A DNA stretch of 64,000 bases from JAGTVG01 sp964543195 (lineage in GTDB: Bacteria > Bacteroidota > Bacteroidia > Cytophagales > Cyclobacteriaceae): the NCBI GenBank assembly GCA_964543195.1, contig CAZIXF010000028.1, positions 3,407 through 67,406 of the forward strand, read 5' to 3'. Under the pieces are notes generated by a model. It searched no databases, had not been told where the DNA came from, and saw only the letters and a list, made by a program, of their open reading frames with translations. The position numbers were made by a program, and so were the translations under genes. Of the stretch, positions 35,981 through 44,187 are shown in pieces. Position 1 is the stretch's first letter; every line of letters starts with the position of its first letter.

Positions 35981-36997
35981 TTAATTTTTACTCAATTCAT
36001 CGGTAGCCTGACGCATGGCCAGCAGGTTTTCCGTAGGTGTATTTACCGTGATCTCACATCCGGCGGATAATATATGCTTCCTGCCTTTTTCACCATTGAC
36101 CAATGCTGTACTCATTTCGAAAATCTCCTCTCTTGTTTTATTCTGAACCACCACCGGATCGATATTCCCGCATCTTACTGTCTCAGGCCCCACTATATCA
36201 AAAGTATGGCCGGGATCTACCTGCCAGTCCAGATCCAGTATATCCATTCCCACCTCTTTTATGGATCCAAGCAGATGGGTGATATTTCCACATATATGCA
36301 ATTTTACCCTGCCTCCCTGATCGTGAATGAAATCAATGATTTCCCTGTGCCTTTCTTTCACATATGAATCATAGGTGTTGATGTCGATCTGGGAACATAT
36401 GGCATCGCCAATACCGATAAGATCGCAACCCTCTTCAATCTGGGCCTTGGCAAAGTCTTTGGCGGTAACCACACATTTATCGAGAAGCCTGTTCGAGAAA
36501 TCAGGATCCATCATCAATTGCATAAGCATTTCACTTACGCCGGCCAGGTCACAGGCTTCGGCCAGCGGTCCTTCGATCCATCCGATCACCGGTACATCTC
36601 CCTTCAGCAATTTCTGAAAATAGGCCGCACCTTTCAGCCGATCCAATGTACGTTCATTTTTATAGAGGTCGGGATTTTTAAGATTTATCACATCCTCTTT
36701 ATTTCGAATAATGGGTGCTTCGCATTTGGGAACGGCTTCTTTGGGGAAGGTGATCCGGGCACCAAAGGCTGAGGTTTCACGGTAAGGATCCGAGATCAGG
36801 CCCACCATATCCATATCGAAATACTCGAGTGCCTTAATATTGCTTTCCACCAGCACCCGGTAATCGGATGCAAATTCAGCATACGTTTTGTTGTTGAACC
36901 GGGCAGCAAAATGCATCAGAATAGGCCGGAAAAGTTTAGTGTTTTCAAGGTCCTTTCCTTCAAAAAGCCGTTCAAGTTTTTCTTTCTTAGTCACCAT
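35981..36997 (-). CDS. UroD/MtaA-family methyltransferase with full HxC…C zinc site
   Basis: The 338-residue barrel protein contains WIEGPLAEACDLAG, GIGDAICSQID, LHICGNITHLLGSIKEVGMDIL and LSAGCEITVNTPTENL. His-x-Cys plus the late Cys form the complete zinc triad of MtaA/MtbA/CmuA-type methyltransferases. It is thus the best candidate in the cluster for a corrinoid:thiol methyltransferase. It lies 12 bp upstream of the corrinoid protein gene. Confidence 0.88.
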   Translation of the reverse strand: MVTKKEKLERLFEGKDLENTKLFRPILMHFAARFNNKTYAEFASDYRVLVESNIKALEYFDMDMVGLISDPYRETSAFGARITFPKEAVPKCEAPIIRNKEDVINLKNPDLYKNERTLDRLKGAAYFQKLLKGDVPVIGWIEGPLAEACDLAGVSEMLMQLMMDPDFSNRLLDKCVVTAKDFAKAQIEEGCDLIGIGDAICSQIDINTYDSYVKERHREIIDFIHDQGGRVKLHICGNITHLLGSIKEVGMDILDLDWQVDPGHTFDIVGPETVRCGNIDPVVVQNKTREEIFEMSTALVNGEKGRKHILSAGCEITVNTPTENLLAMRQATDELSKN

Positions 36998-37096
36998 CAG
37001 CGTATTCAGTTAAAAAAATCAATAATTTATTGATCGCTGAAACTAAACGTTTTCTCATGAAAAAAATATGATATTAATCCATATTCAGCTATTATT

Positions 37097-39235
37097 TTAT
37101 TTATCAACAGGTCTTATTTCATAAGCACGGCCCTGGTTTCTCTCCGGGATCAATGCGCTGAATCCTTCTGAGTTCAAATACCTGCCTTCGAAAACGCCAA
37201 GGCTTTCACCCGATTCCGCTTCCAGAATTTCATACTTATTCTTCTCTTTGCACCAGGGAAGTAAGACAGAATGATTTTCATTGGCCTGATCATTCCTGAA
37301 CACGCAAACTATGCCGCCATCTTTTTCATAATTAAACCGCGCAAAACCATCCCAGGTATGCGGGCCGGGAGGATTAAAAACCCCTGAAGTCTGGTAATAT
37401 TTGAAAATCCCGTACTCACGATGCATTTCCTTAAGCCAACCGGCCATGTGTTTATACCATTTCTTTTCATCCAGGGTAAGCTTACGCGGATCTCCCAGCA
37501 TGATGGGTGTGGATCCGAAATTGGATAAAAAAGAAAATTCATGATTGGGGGCTTCCAGTTTCTGGTTGCCGATCACCATGGCCGAGGCAGGCACACTGAG
37601 ACCCCGGTGCCAGGCCAGATGTCTTACCGTCCTTGAACCTTCCGGTGGTACAGCTTCAAAATTCGAGATCCAGTCCACATCGGCATGTTTAACCAAGGCA
37701 TAGTCAATAATATGCCAGTCACCCCAGATTTCAAATGTACAATCAATGACAAGCGCAGGAAATTCGTCCGCTAATTCGTCATACAACTGCATGGTTCGTT
37801 CAAAGGCCATATAAAGAAACTCCTCCCGGCCTTTAAATTCTCCGGTTTCTTCAAAGGATCCGGATCGTTCAGGCTCCATGATATAGGCTGATTTTACCAT
37901 ACCCAGATCGATCTTGAAATATTCGATGCCGTATTGTAAGACCAGTTGCCTCATCTTTTCCTTGATATAATCGTACCAGGGGGAAGCAATATTCATGGTA
38001 AGTATATCAAGGTTGTTGGACCATCCATGAAGGTTGGCCGGATTCCCTTCCAGATCTTTGACTGCCAGGTGGCGGTATTTATTAAACGCTTCACTTTCCT
38101 TCTCAGCGATAGTGAGGGAGATCCACAGGCCAGGCTTCATTCCCTTTTCCCTGATATAGTCGGTAACCGGTTTCAGCCCGTCCGGGAATTTTTCCGTATT
38201 TACATTCCAGTCGCCGTTATGATCCTGCCAGCCATCATCAATAATGAGATATTCCACGCCTGTATTTTCAAGATTATCGGCCAGTTCCCTGATCAGTTTA
38301 TCATGTATGTTAATGCGGAAAGGATTCCAGGTATTGTATAAAAATACAGGCGGAATGTCGCGGCGGAAAAGTTTAACACCCATGTATTTTCTCAGATACT
38401 TACCCAGGTCCTTTTCAAAGGCTGTCTCCCGTGATTCTTCCCGGGTCAATATAATGAATGATTTCGGCGAGATAAATTTTTCTTCCGCACTGAGATATCT
38501 TCTGAACGGATAGTCATGGACGGAAGGAGTGAGACCGATACTGATCACATTCAATTCATTATAAACCGATATAAACTTCATGATGCCCGGAGCTTCATTA
38601 CCCAGAATAAACGAGCCTGACTGACCCCTGACCAATAATGCCGGATCGTATCGGCCACCGGTGTAAGGTGGTTTTGCCCATTCCCGGCCGTAATTTTTAT
38701 AAATATCCACACCTGTGGAATAGCCCGGGTCCATAACCAGTTTTTCCACGGAAAGATCCTCGACTTTCAGTTCACTTTGACCCTGGTAATAAAACTCGAT
38801 CCATTTTCTTGCGCCGGCAAGGTCAGGGTATATCTCATAAAAAACCCGGATGTTCAGGCCGGGAATCCCCTTTACCGAAAGATCCACGATCAGATGTGAA
38901 CGGTCGTCCAGGTATTCTGCTTTATAACCATCAAACTGAATACATCGGCATGAATTTCCGGTTATATTCTTTCCGTTTATCCTGACATGAAATTCCTCGC
39001 TATTCGTTGATGAAAAATTAAATCCGGAACGTTTATCCGTAAACTCTGCCGTATAAAACTGATCCTTATCCGGCTCGATCCTTATTTTTCTTTCAAAAAG
39101 CTGATTGGAAAGGATGAAAACCTGATCCTTCTCATCAAAAACTATATTCATATCCTGGCCGGAAGCAGGGATTATGAGGATCGTGAGGATCAGGGATAAA
39201 AAATATCCGGTCAATATATAAATGCGTTCTGTCAT
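37097..39235 (-). CDS. GH36/melibiase-like glycoside hydrolase
   Basis: The 712-residue product has a signal peptide (…LIIPASGQ). An N-terminal β-sandwich of ~300 residues precedes a (β/α)8 barrel with VEYLIIDDGWQDHNGDW, FPDGLKPVTDYIREKGMKPGLW and the likely nucleophile region YFKIDLGMVKSAY. CTFEIWGDWHIIDY, carrying the acid region, follows. A β-domain closes the protein. Clan GH-D enzymes of this type are α-galactosidases and relatives. It is embedded between two UroD-type genes of the corrinoid cluster, 13 bp after 39249-40511, suggesting the methyl donor may be released from, or be, a sugar. Confidence 0.85.
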   Translation of the reverse strand: MTERIYILTGYFLSLILTILIIPASGQDMNIVFDEKDQVFILSNQLFERKIRIEPDKDQFYTAEFTDKRSGFNFSSTNSEEFHVRINGKNITGNSCRCIQFDGYKAEYLDDRSHLIVDLSVKGIPGLNIRVFYEIYPDLAGARKWIEFYYQGQSELKVEDLSVEKLVMDPGYSTGVDIYKNYGREWAKPPYTGGRYDPALLVRGQSGSFILGNEAPGIMKFISVYNELNVISIGLTPSVHDYPFRRYLSAEEKFISPKSFIILTREESRETAFEKDLGKYLRKYMGVKLFRRDIPPVFLYNTWNPFRINIHDKLIRELADNLENTGVEYLIIDDGWQDHNGDWNVNTEKFPDGLKPVTDYIREKGMKPGLWISLTIAEKESEAFNKYRHLAVKDLEGNPANLHGWSNNLDILTMNIASPWYDYIKEKMRQLVLQYGIEYFKIDLGMVKSAYIMEPERSGSFEETGEFKGREEFLYMAFERTMQLYDELADEFPALVIDCTFEIWGDWHIIDYALVKHADVDWISNFEAVPPEGSRTVRHLAWHRGLSVPASAMVIGNQKLEAPNHEFSFLSNFGSTPIMLGDPRKLTLDEKKWYKHMAGWLKEMHREYGIFKYYQTSGVFNPPGPHTWDGFARFNYEKDGGIVCVFRNDQANENHSVLLPWCKEKNKYEILEAESGESLGVFEGRYLNSEGFSALIPERNQGRAYEIRPVDK

Positions 39236-39248
39236 AATGCAGAAATAT

Positions 39249-40511
39249 TCAGGCAGTTTGATTGACCCGGTTTAATGTATCGAACATGGCGGCCATATTC
39301 TCGAGTGGCACATTGGCCTGGATATTATGTACAGTATTAAACACAAATCCCCCGTTTTCTCCGAAAATCCGTGTAGTTTTTTCTACCTGTTTTCTGACAT
39401 CGTCGGGGGTACCGAATGACAGTACAAGCTGTGTATCTACGCCGCCTCCCCAGAAGGTGATCCGGTCACCGTATGTTTTTTTCAGGTGTTCGGGGTCCAT
39501 GCCTTTGGCATTGATCTGAACCGGGTTGAGAATATCAAAACCCGCTTCAATAAATTGATCGATGAAAGGTTCGACCGCTCCGCAGGAATGCTTGAATGTT
39601 TTCCATTCAGTATTTGTGTGAATCCAGTCATTCATCTGTTTATAATAGGGCAGGTATACTTCCTCGAGTGTATCACTCGAGCAGAACTGGGAGTCCTGGG
39701 TGCCGAAATCGGTACCGCAGATAAAAAGCACATCAATCTGGTTGCCCACGACATTATATATTTTTTCAAGGTTATCCAGGGCGATCTCAGTTTGCCTGCT
39801 GAAAATGCTGTGAATATAATCCGGGCGCATGATGATGGACATATACCACTCGGCAATATCCCGGATACCCTTGGGATGCTTAAGATTCATGGCCGGAACA
39901 AGCGCTATGTCCCCAATGGCGGTTCCACCGAAGGTAGCTATAATGGCTTTATCCGTATCTTTCACTTTATCGACTTCCTGCTTCCAGTAATTCAGGTCCT
40001 CATCTGATATGGGCCTGAACTCTTCCAGGTTCTCTTCCGGGTCCAGTTTGGTTTCATCGATCGGTTCCTGCCGGATAATGGCATCAAAGAAATAACTTGC
40101 CCTGGGCATTTTGGCACTTGGCGCAACTGAAGTATCTCCTTCCGGATGGATAAGCAAATTACCCTGCTCATCCGTAGTGGTATTGAAATTGGATGGTACA
40201 AGCACCGTTTGACCCCAGAACGTTTTAAATTCCTTCAGGTCTCCGTTGTTTTTAATGCCGAACATATTGTTTTTCGGCATGATACCGATCACATCGATCC
40301 CGAGAACTTCCATCAGGTCAGGATCAACCTCACCCAGCATCTGGTAGGGTTCAATCACCCTTACGGGTCGTTTTTCCAATCCATAATATTCTCTTAATTT
40401 TTCCACGGCCAGGACATGGATACCGGTTACCCCTGTTGAACCAATATCGAGGGGGATCCTGTCAGGGGTTTTATGCTGCAGGGATGTGAGTACTCGTTCC
40501 TTTGAATTCAT
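39249..40511 (-). CDS. UroD/MtaA-family corrinoid methyltransferase-like protein, long form
   Basis: The 420-residue protein is longer than typical UroD barrels by an insertion near residues 90-190. It has LDIGSTGVTGIHVLAVE at the N-terminus, FKHSCGAVEPFIDQFIEAGFDIL (His-x-Cys) and FNTVHNIQANVPLENM, with His in the third ligand position. This 'VHNIQ.xVP.EN' type is common among UroD-like proteins next to glycoside hydrolases and could act on the methylated substrate. It is the first gene of the cluster, with a promoter-like box 36 bp upstream. Confidence 0.87.
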   Translation of the reverse strand: MNSKERVLTSLQHKTPDRIPLDIGSTGVTGIHVLAVEKLREYYGLEKRPVRVIEPYQMLGEVDPDLMEVLGIDVIGIMPKNNMFGIKNNGDLKEFKTFWGQTVLVPSNFNTTTDEQGNLLIHPEGDTSVAPSAKMPRASYFFDAIIRQEPIDETKLDPEENLEEFRPISDEDLNYWKQEVDKVKDTDKAIIATFGGTAIGDIALVPAMNLKHPKGIRDIAEWYMSIIMRPDYIHSIFSRQTEIALDNLEKIYNVVGNQIDVLFICGTDFGTQDSQFCSSDTLEEVYLPYYKQMNDWIHTNTEWKTFKHSCGAVEPFIDQFIEAGFDILNPVQINAKGMDPEHLKKTYGDRITFWGGGVDTQLVLSFGTPDDVRKQVEKTTRIFGENGGFVFNTVHNIQANVPLENMAAMFDTLNRVNQTA

Positions 40512-40546
40512 ATAAAAATATTGGTAAAATTAAAAATAAGGCCAGT

Positions 40547-40554
40547 CAAATATA
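40547..40554 (-). promoter_or_regulatory. TAnnTTTG promoter -7 box of the corrinoid cluster
   Basis: On the minus strand TATATTTG fits the Bacteroidota -7 consensus TAnnTTTG, 36 bp before the ATG at 40511. The upstream TTTG element is weak. Confidence 0.35.
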
Positions 40555-40618
40555 GGAAGTATCCGCTTAATTTAAAATGATCCGGGTCATCCTTGGCATT
40601 GAAAATCGATTAAAAAGT

Positions 40619-40657
40619 AAAAAAAGGCCACCTGTATTTTTAAACAGGTGACCTTTT
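40619..40657 (-). terminator. rho-independent terminator after encapsulin operon
   Basis: A stem of AAAAGG(c)CACCTG paired with CAGGTG(a)CCTTTT encloses a 10-nt loop. Read on the minus strand it is followed by a seven-T run. It lies 22 bp past the encapsulin stop. Confidence 0.88.
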
Positions 40658-40679
40658 ATGTTTGAAAGTGATATTCCGG

Positions 40680-41462
40680 TTAATTGAATACGATATTTGC
40701 TCTTGGCTCGGCTATCATGAACGAAAACGACTCCAGAAGATATAATTTAAGGTCTTCCTGTTCCTGGTAATCATAACCCAGGGAAATATCCTGGCCAATA
40801 GTAAAGATAAAATCACCCCCCCGTTCGGAAATCAAAAGGCTGTCCTTTGTGTTTTTATTGAGCACGATATCTCCATCGATGATCTCGTGGATCTGTTTCT
40901 TCATGGGATAATTGCCCGTCATGGTATGGATCTGAGACCATTTGTCTTCGCTCAGTACAAGCGTATAAGGGCCATCGATATTTTTATTCTGTAGGGTAAG
41001 CAGAGCCCGGGTTACCGCATCAGGAACCTGAGAGACTTCCGATGGCCAGCTGATCTTTTTATTTTCAGTTGTGGTAGCCAAACCCGGTATTTTAGCCTTC
41101 TTATGCCCCTGGTATATGATGGTATCTTCCGCTCTGGCAATCTGGGCTGCTGCTTCAAGCACAGGATCCAGATCGGCATCCCTGGCTCCCCTCGAGATGG
41201 TTTCCACCTCACGAAGGTCCAGTGTAAAGGGAATCTTTAACTCGAGCAGCGGCATTACCGTATGGATCCCATAATCAACCGGGTCATCCTTCTTTCCGTT
41301 ACCGGATTCAAGCCGGCCCGTCGGAACGGCGGGATGGTCCAGACCCTTAGGACCTTCAATATCCACCACTTTCCGGGCTGATATGGCCGATTTTAAGACT
41401 GTAACAGCTTCTTCTTTTATTTCATTCCACGCTTCCTGTGGTATTGGTTCAAGAGTTCTCAT
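40680..41462 (-). CDS. encapsulin shell protein (family 1, HK97-fold)
   Basis: The 260-residue protein matches family 1 encapsulins. The N-terminal helix is EPIPQEAWNEIKEEAVTVLKSAISARKVVDI. The E-loop/P-domain region contains PLLELKIPFTLDLREVETISRGARDADLDPV, and AAAQIARAEDTIIYQGHKKAKIPGL and a terminal ESFSFMIAEPRANIVF follow. The shell self-assembles into a compartment that loads cargo bearing a C-terminal targeting peptide. Its cargo gene lies 11 bp upstream. A clear terminator follows. Confidence 0.94.
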   Translation of the reverse strand: MRTLEPIPQEAWNEIKEEAVTVLKSAISARKVVDIEGPKGLDHPAVPTGRLESGNGKKDDPVDYGIHTVMPLLELKIPFTLDLREVETISRGARDADLDPVLEAAAQIARAEDTIIYQGHKKAKIPGLATTTENKKISWPSEVSQVPDAVTRALLTLQNKNIDGPYTLVLSEDKWSQIHTMTGNYPMKKQIHEIIDGDIVLNKNTKDSLLISERGGDFIFTIGQDISLGYDYQEQEDLKLYLLESFSFMIAEPRANIVFN

Positions 41463-41473
41463 TTTGCACTAAT

Positions 41474-41827
41474 TTATTTGGATTTACCAAGATTCAACGA
41501 TTCTATTTTTTTTGAAGATTCATCACTGTCTCCTTCTTCCTCATCTTCAATCTCAGTGATTTTTTCGTTTGTAAACAAGTAGGTACGGAGCTTATCATCC
41601 CATCCGGGCATGTTTCGTCTGAGCCATTCAAGCGCCATGCAGGCATGCTCCATTTCCTCATCCCGGTTATGGGCAAGGATGGCTTTCAGTTCGTCGTTTG
41701 TTGTGGCATCGAGACGTTGCTGGTACCAGTCTATGGCTTCTATTTCTTCCCTTAGCGAATTCAGAGCCCGGATATAATTTCTCGTCTCTTTACTGATGTC
41801 ACTTACAGGTTCATGAAAATTTTGCAT
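41474..41827 (-). CDS. encapsulated ferritin-like protein (EncFtn) with targeting peptide
   Basis: The 117-residue protein aligns with EncFtn cargo: YIRALNSLREEIEAIDWYQQR and LAHNRDEEMEHACMALEWLRRNMPGWD. Relative to the Rhodospirillum enzyme the ferroxidase residues appear as Glu28, Glu30, Trp34, Tyr35, Glu58 and His61 with a constant offset of four. After an acidic linker (TEIEDEEEGDSDES), the tail ESLNLGKSK is a plausible encapsulation signal. It oxidises Fe(II) inside the encapsulin shell for storage. It is the first gene of a two-gene operon. Confidence 0.94.
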   Translation of the reverse strand: MQNFHEPVSDISKETRNYIRALNSLREEIEAIDWYQQRLDATTNDELKAILAHNRDEEMEHACMALEWLRRNMPGWDDKLRTYLFTNEKITEIEDEEEGDSDESSKKIESLNLGKSK

Positions 41828-42157
41828 ATCAATAAAATTTTTTGTTAAAAAATTCTACAATTACTATAAAAAATCCATGCCATTTCCTGAACAATTGCCG
41901 GGCTTTAATTTAACCTTATTTTTTTATCCGATCTTAAGGGAAAGAGTGGATTATTTAAACTCTGTTGTGGAATTTTTTCCACGAATAATCAAAATTTTTA
42001 TGAGGCAGGTATAGGTGAATTTCATATATTACCTGCATTGATCACTATCGTATGATATCAGCCCCGGGTACTCCTGAGAGTTTACCCCGTTGGCATCGGG
42101 TCAGAGCAGGTTTGATTTCGGTTACAGCATGTTCCGGCCATCAGGCTATCGGCACCC
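41828..42157. other. 330-bp intergenic region with two hairpins
   Basis: Two inverted repeats stand out: GCAGGTA (42005-42011) with TACCTGC (42030-42036), and GGGTACTC-CTGA-GAGTTTACCC (42066-42087). GTGGAA-TTTT-TTCCAC near 41980 is a third small stem. They lie between the stop of the CocE hydrolase and the start of the encapsulin operon. No known riboswitch motif was recognised. Confidence 0.4.
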
Positions 42158-44179
42158 TCAAACATGATCCCTTGGTATTTTCTCCTGCCAGTTCTTGGAA
42201 AAAACACGGATTTCTCCTTCCCAGGCATCGAGTGTGGCATGAATATAAAAGTTCTCCTTGTCGGAAGTCAGGATGGTCTTTGCATCGGTATGGATCTCCC
42301 AATCGCCTCTTTTGAGGGTTTTCTTCCATAATGTTTCACCCCTGAGCGTATCGGTTAAATCATTCCTGATACAGTATCTTTCTTCATTATAATCAGAGAC
42401 CTGGAGATCGATCGTATCCAGATAAAAGATACCGTTATCTTTGATGACATCCAGGGTAGATTCATCCTTTATCAGATCTCTGATTACATTCCATTTATAA
42501 TCCGGAGCATGGATTATGCCGGTAGTAGTTGTAGGTTCAGCCGACACAGGGGGCCCGAATTCCACTTCTGCATCACCCTTTCCCGTTTTAACCGGCAGAA
42601 GGAGATAACTTTCTTCAGCACATATTTTTAATGTGGTGAGTTCGGGCGAAGGCCAGGCAAGCGGAAAATACGAAGTGGATATGGATATCCGTATTCGATG
42701 ATCTTTCGGGAAAACTTGTGCGATATCATTTAACTGGAATTTGATCCTGTATTTCCTGCCCGGGGTCAGTTTTTCCGGATGTTCATGGCTATTATGGTGG
42801 GTAAGATTAAATACGCCATAGGTAACCCGGGTCACCTTTCCGTCTTTATTGACATCGGAAAGTCTCACCGCTATCATGGCATCCTCATGGTTTGTTTCCA
42901 CTGCAAAATCCACAATGGGAGCGCCTATTATTTCCACTTCTTCATCCAGGGGAGGACTGTTGAATACAAGTGCTCCCCCGTCTTCTTCCCGCTGGTCACC
43001 GGGCAGATCCGGTGGCGCGCTGTAGGAGCACCATTTGCCGGCAAACATACCCAGTCGCAAAGGAGACATGACCCAAAGGGCCTCAGGTTTTTCATCCCGG
43101 GAGTCAAAAGAGAGGCTGTAATCATTGGTTAATGTCAGAGATCTGGAATTTATTTTTTTTGAGGGCCATTCATTAAGTCCAAGCCAGTAACCGGGTCTTT
43201 CATCATAAGAAGTAAAAGGAGGCACACTTTCCTGCATCCACGCTTTCAGCATAGGCTCTTTATCGATCCCGGTTTCCTTATGTTTCAGGTATTGGTCCCA
43301 CCACCGGATACATTCCTGTAAAAATCCGATAGCAGGTCCGGGCAGTCCATCATGAGGAAAGCGGTGACTCCAGGGGCCTACCAGGCCCATCCTGGGGACC
43401 TTCAGTTTTTTCAGCATCCTGAACACCGCATTGGAGTATCCGTCAGCCCAGCCGCTTACAGCCATTACCGGGATCCGGATATCGTCATAGTTTTCACAGA
43501 TGGAGCCATGTTTCCAGAACTCATCCCGCCGCTGATGCTCAAGCCAGTTTTTCAGCCATAACCCGCTTTTATCAAGCCTTTCCAGCCACATTTCCTTCCA
43601 TTTATCGCCTACGATCTCCGGATCAGGGGGCAGGCAGTTTCTTCCGAACATAACCGAGGCCCAGGAAAGATTATCTCCCAGCAGGCATCCCCCCATATAA
43701 TGCACATCATCGGCATAACGGTCGTCGGTCGAACAAACGGTGATCACCGCCTTCAATGCTTCCGGCTGCCGCGCAGCTATCTGGAGGCCATTGAAACCGC
43801 CCCAGGATATGCCGATCATCCCGATATTTCCGTCACACCAGGGCTGTGCCGCGATCCATTTGATTATTTCTTCACCGTCGCTCAGTTCCTGCTCCAGGTA
43901 TTCATCCTTTAAAATGCCTTCCGAGTCTCCGCTTCCGCGAATATCGACCCTTACGCAGGCATATCCGTTGCCGGCAAAATATTTATGATTGATCTCATCC
44001 CTGACCCGTTTGAAATCACGTTTGCGGTAAGGTATGAATTCAAATATAGCCGGGACCGGTTTTTTGTGCGCATCCTCCGGTATCCACATTCTGGCTGCCA
44101 GTTTTACGCCGTCCGGCATGGTGATCCATTCATTCTCAATTTCTTCGAATGCGAAAGGAAATTCACTTATTTGTTCCAT
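42158..44179 (-). CDS. CocE/NonD-family serine hydrolase (X-Pro dipeptidyl-peptidase-like)
   Basis: The 673-residue protein has an α/β-hydrolase domain. YACVRVDIRGSGDSEG is followed by the nucleophile elbow GISWGGFNGLQ, the Asp region MAVSGWADGYSNAVF and the His region LVGPWSHRFPHDG. Residues ~330-550 form the PepX C-terminal jelly-roll (LTPGRKYRIKFQLNDIAQVFPKDHRIRISIS). The last ~110 residues are extra. Relatives hydrolyse esters, acyl-amino acids or X-Pro peptides. No signal peptide is visible, so it is probably cytosolic. It lies 8 bp after the ATP-grasp gene. Confidence 0.88.
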   Translation of the reverse strand: MEQISEFPFAFEEIENEWITMPDGVKLAARMWIPEDAHKKPVPAIFEFIPYRKRDFKRVRDEINHKYFAGNGYACVRVDIRGSGDSEGILKDEYLEQELSDGEEIIKWIAAQPWCDGNIGMIGISWGGFNGLQIAARQPEALKAVITVCSTDDRYADDVHYMGGCLLGDNLSWASVMFGRNCLPPDPEIVGDKWKEMWLERLDKSGLWLKNWLEHQRRDEFWKHGSICENYDDIRIPVMAVSGWADGYSNAVFRMLKKLKVPRMGLVGPWSHRFPHDGLPGPAIGFLQECIRWWDQYLKHKETGIDKEPMLKAWMQESVPPFTSYDERPGYWLGLNEWPSKKINSRSLTLTNDYSLSFDSRDEKPEALWVMSPLRLGMFAGKWCSYSAPPDLPGDQREEDGGALVFNSPPLDEEVEIIGAPIVDFAVETNHEDAMIAVRLSDVNKDGKVTRVTYGVFNLTHHNSHEHPEKLTPGRKYRIKFQLNDIAQVFPKDHRIRISISTSYFPLAWPSPELTTLKICAEESYLLLPVKTGKGDAEVEFGPPVSAEPTTTTGIIHAPDYKWNVIRDLIKDESTLDVIKDNGIFYLDTIDLQVSDYNEERYCIRNDLTDTLRGETLWKKTLKRGDWEIHTDAKTILTSDKENFYIHATLDAWEGEIRVFSKNWQEKIPRDHV

Positions 44180-44187
44180 GAGTGGGT

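Noticed and set aside
32657..40511. UroD-like genes as haem biosynthesis enzymes
   Set aside because: Four divergent copies with methyltransferase-type zinc motifs beside a corrinoid protein and no other haem genes; a methyl-transfer role fits better.
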